6,990 nt of DNA from Anaerolineae bacterium (GTDB taxonomy: Bacteria; Chloroflexota; Anaerolineae; Anaerolineales; Villigracilaceae), in contig JAFLCF010000215.1 of the NCBI GenBank assembly GCA_017303735.1, positions 1 through 6,990 on the forward strand, written 5' to 3'. How positions within the stretch are numbered: position 1 is the first letter of the stretch; each line of letters begins with the position of its first letter. The position numbers and the translations under genes were made by a program. Shown here piece by piece: positions 6,131 through 6,990 of this stretch. Under the pieces are notes generated by a model. It saw only the letters and a list, made by a program, of their open reading frames with translations, did no database searches and was not told the DNA's origin.

Positions 6131-6673
6131 CTAATGCCAATGCAACAACTCATCCTTCAGCTCTGGCTTGCGTCCTTGCGCCAGTTCTGAAAGTACATAA
6201 AAGATCACATCGGGGTCGGGCGGGCAACCAGGCACGTTGTAATCGACCGGCACCACTTCATGCACAGCGCGCGTTTGGGTCATGGTCGCCAATTCGGGGT
6301 CGTTGGGAATTTGGCTGCCTTCTTCATTGCTTTCGGCTTCAACATAAGCACGGCGCAAAGCGGCTTCCACGCCGCAGAAGTTTCTCAACGCAGGCACACC
6401 ACCGAACACAGCACAGTCACCGAGCGCCACCAAAATTTTCGAGCGTTCGCGCATCTTGTGTGCCACTTCTTCGTTCGCCGTGTTGTTGATGCCGCCTTCG
6501 AGCACGCCCACGTCCACGCCGCTGGCATCGGGTTCTTTCAAGTCTGTGATGGGCGTAGCGCGCAAGTCTGCCAGTTCAACGATCTTCAAAATGCGTTCGT
6601 CCATATCGAGCAAAGACATGTGACAGCCAGCGCAGCCGCACATCCAATCAGAAGCAATTTTTGGTTTTGTCAT
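6131..6673 (-). CDS. hoxY: [NiFe]-hydrogenase small subunit, HoxY-like
   Basis: Electron-transfer subunit that pairs with HoxH and holds the proximal [4Fe-4S] cluster, passing electrons to the diaphorase part. Only the minimal module is present (180 residues, no C-terminal ferredoxin-like cluster domain and no Tat signal), as in cytoplasmic group 3 enzymes. The likely cluster ligands are Cys14 and Cys17 (CGCAGCHMS), Cys87 (GDCAVFGGVP) and Cys150 (VPGCPPDPD). An extra cysteine, Cys12, lies two residues before the first ligand. The ATG follows the upstream NuoG-like stop by seven bases, with a GAGG ribosome site overlapping that stop. Its stop codon runs into a heptamer-repeat stretch before hoxH. 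Confidence 0.95.
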   Translation of the reverse strand: MTKPKIASDWMCGCAGCHMSLLDMDERILKIVELADLRATPITDLKEPDASGVDVGVLEGGINNTANEEVAHKMRERSKILVALGDCAVFGGVPALRNFCGVEAALRRAYVEAESNEEGSQIPNDPELATMTQTRAVHEVVPVDYNVPGCPPDPDVIFYVLSELAQGRKPELKDELLHWH

Positions 6674-6680
6674 AAGGTCC

Positions 6681-6990
6681 TCAATTCAACGCCACGCTAG
6701 ATTTGCGTTCACGGATGGATTTCTTCCAATCCGCATCCAAGGTCAATTTCATTCGTTTGGCAAGTTCGGTCAACACATCCAAATTGTCGCGCACATTTTC
6801 CGGCGCGGTCACTGCCTTCTCGGCTTTGCGCATGCGTCCATCGAGATTGATGTAATGACCTTCCTGCTCCGCCCAAATGCTCACGGGCAGCACCACATCG
6901 GCTTGTTCGGTGAGTTTTGATTCATAACTCGCCTGCACCACCAAATACGCAGCTTTGGATGTCTTCTCTACTAACTTCTTCGAAACATAA
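6681..6990 (-). CDS. C-terminal part of a NuoG-like/molybdopterin-fold subunit (5' end beyond window)
   Basis: Only the last 102 complete codons are in the window; the frame stays open to the right edge, so an internal TTG at 6942-6944 should not be taken as the true start. The stretch LTEQADVVLPVSIWAEQEGHYINLDGRM is the conserved block of the NuoG/formate dehydrogenase alpha (MopB) fold. After it only about 50 residues remain, ending SVALN, without room for the C-terminal dinucleotide-binding domain found in active formate dehydrogenases. That favours NuoG-like electron-transfer protein over formate dehydrogenase. Directly upstream of hoxY, seven bases apart, it is probably the subunit feeding electrons between HoxHY and the NADH-linked parts. 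It may therefore take the place of the shorter HoxU of classical hox operons, which lacks this domain. Confidence 0.85.
   Translation of the reverse strand, partial: YVSKKLVEKTSKAAYLVVQASYESKLTEQADVVLPVSIWAEQEGHYINLDGRMRKAEKAVTAPENVRDNLDVLTELAKRMKLTLDADWKKSIRERKSSVALN

Noticed and set aside
5600..6190. Long plus-strand open frame across hoxH and the hoxY end
   Set aside because: It lies antisense to the well-supported hoxH and hoxY, has no recognisable domain, and its peptide is the usual by-product of the opposite coding frame.
6260..6700. Plus-strand open frame of 146 codons over hoxY
   Set aside because: It is antisense to hoxY with its conserved cysteine motifs; the His/Phe-rich peptide is a shadow.
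6681..6944. A complete 87-residue gene starting at TTG 6944
   Set aside because: The frame continues unbroken to the right edge and the upstream residues fit the same NuoG-like fold, so it is the tail of a longer gene.

Overview
The window is one strand of a [NiFe]-hydrogenase gene cluster. All eight complete or nearly complete genes, plus a ninth cut by the right edge, read leftward on the minus strand with gaps from a 1-base overlap to 82 bases. I see no convincing gene on the plus strand. In order of transcription (right to left) the genes are: the C-terminal end of a NuoG-like NADH dehydrogenase/hydrogenase electron-transfer subunit (cut by the right edge), hydrogenase small subunit HoxY, hydrogenase large subunit HoxH, a two-CBS-domain protein, a HoxW/HybD-type maturation endopeptidase, HypA, HypB, HypF, and HypC (cut by the left edge).

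HoxY carries only the single-cluster module (about 180 residues). HoxH keeps both Cys-x-x-Cys nickel-binding motifs and a C-terminal peptide after the last motif. Both resemble the bidirectional NAD(P)-linked cytoplasmic hydrogenases (group 3d) as I remember them. The structural genes are followed by their own protease and by the nickel inserters HypA and HypB, the cyanide-ligand enzyme HypF, and the chaperone HypC. HypD and HypE are not in the window and would be expected just beyond the left edge, after hypC. Together the genes would build and mature a soluble hydrogenase that exchanges electrons between H2 and NAD(P)H.

The organism is most likely a mesophilic anaerobic or facultative bacterium. 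Roughly 50% G+C, the sequence flavour, and short tandem repeats in and between genes make me think of Chloroflexota (Anaerolineae), but this is an impression, not a proof.

For novelty, the enzymes are ordinary. The unexplained structure is a set of short tandem repeats with periods of 7 and 8 bases. Three lie inside hypF, one of them in a conserved-motif region, and a fourth lies between hoxY and hoxH. In addition, the CBS gene is bracketed by two near-perfect palindromes (12-bp and 10-bp arms), as though it were an inserted, separately controlled cassette inside the hydrogenase operon.
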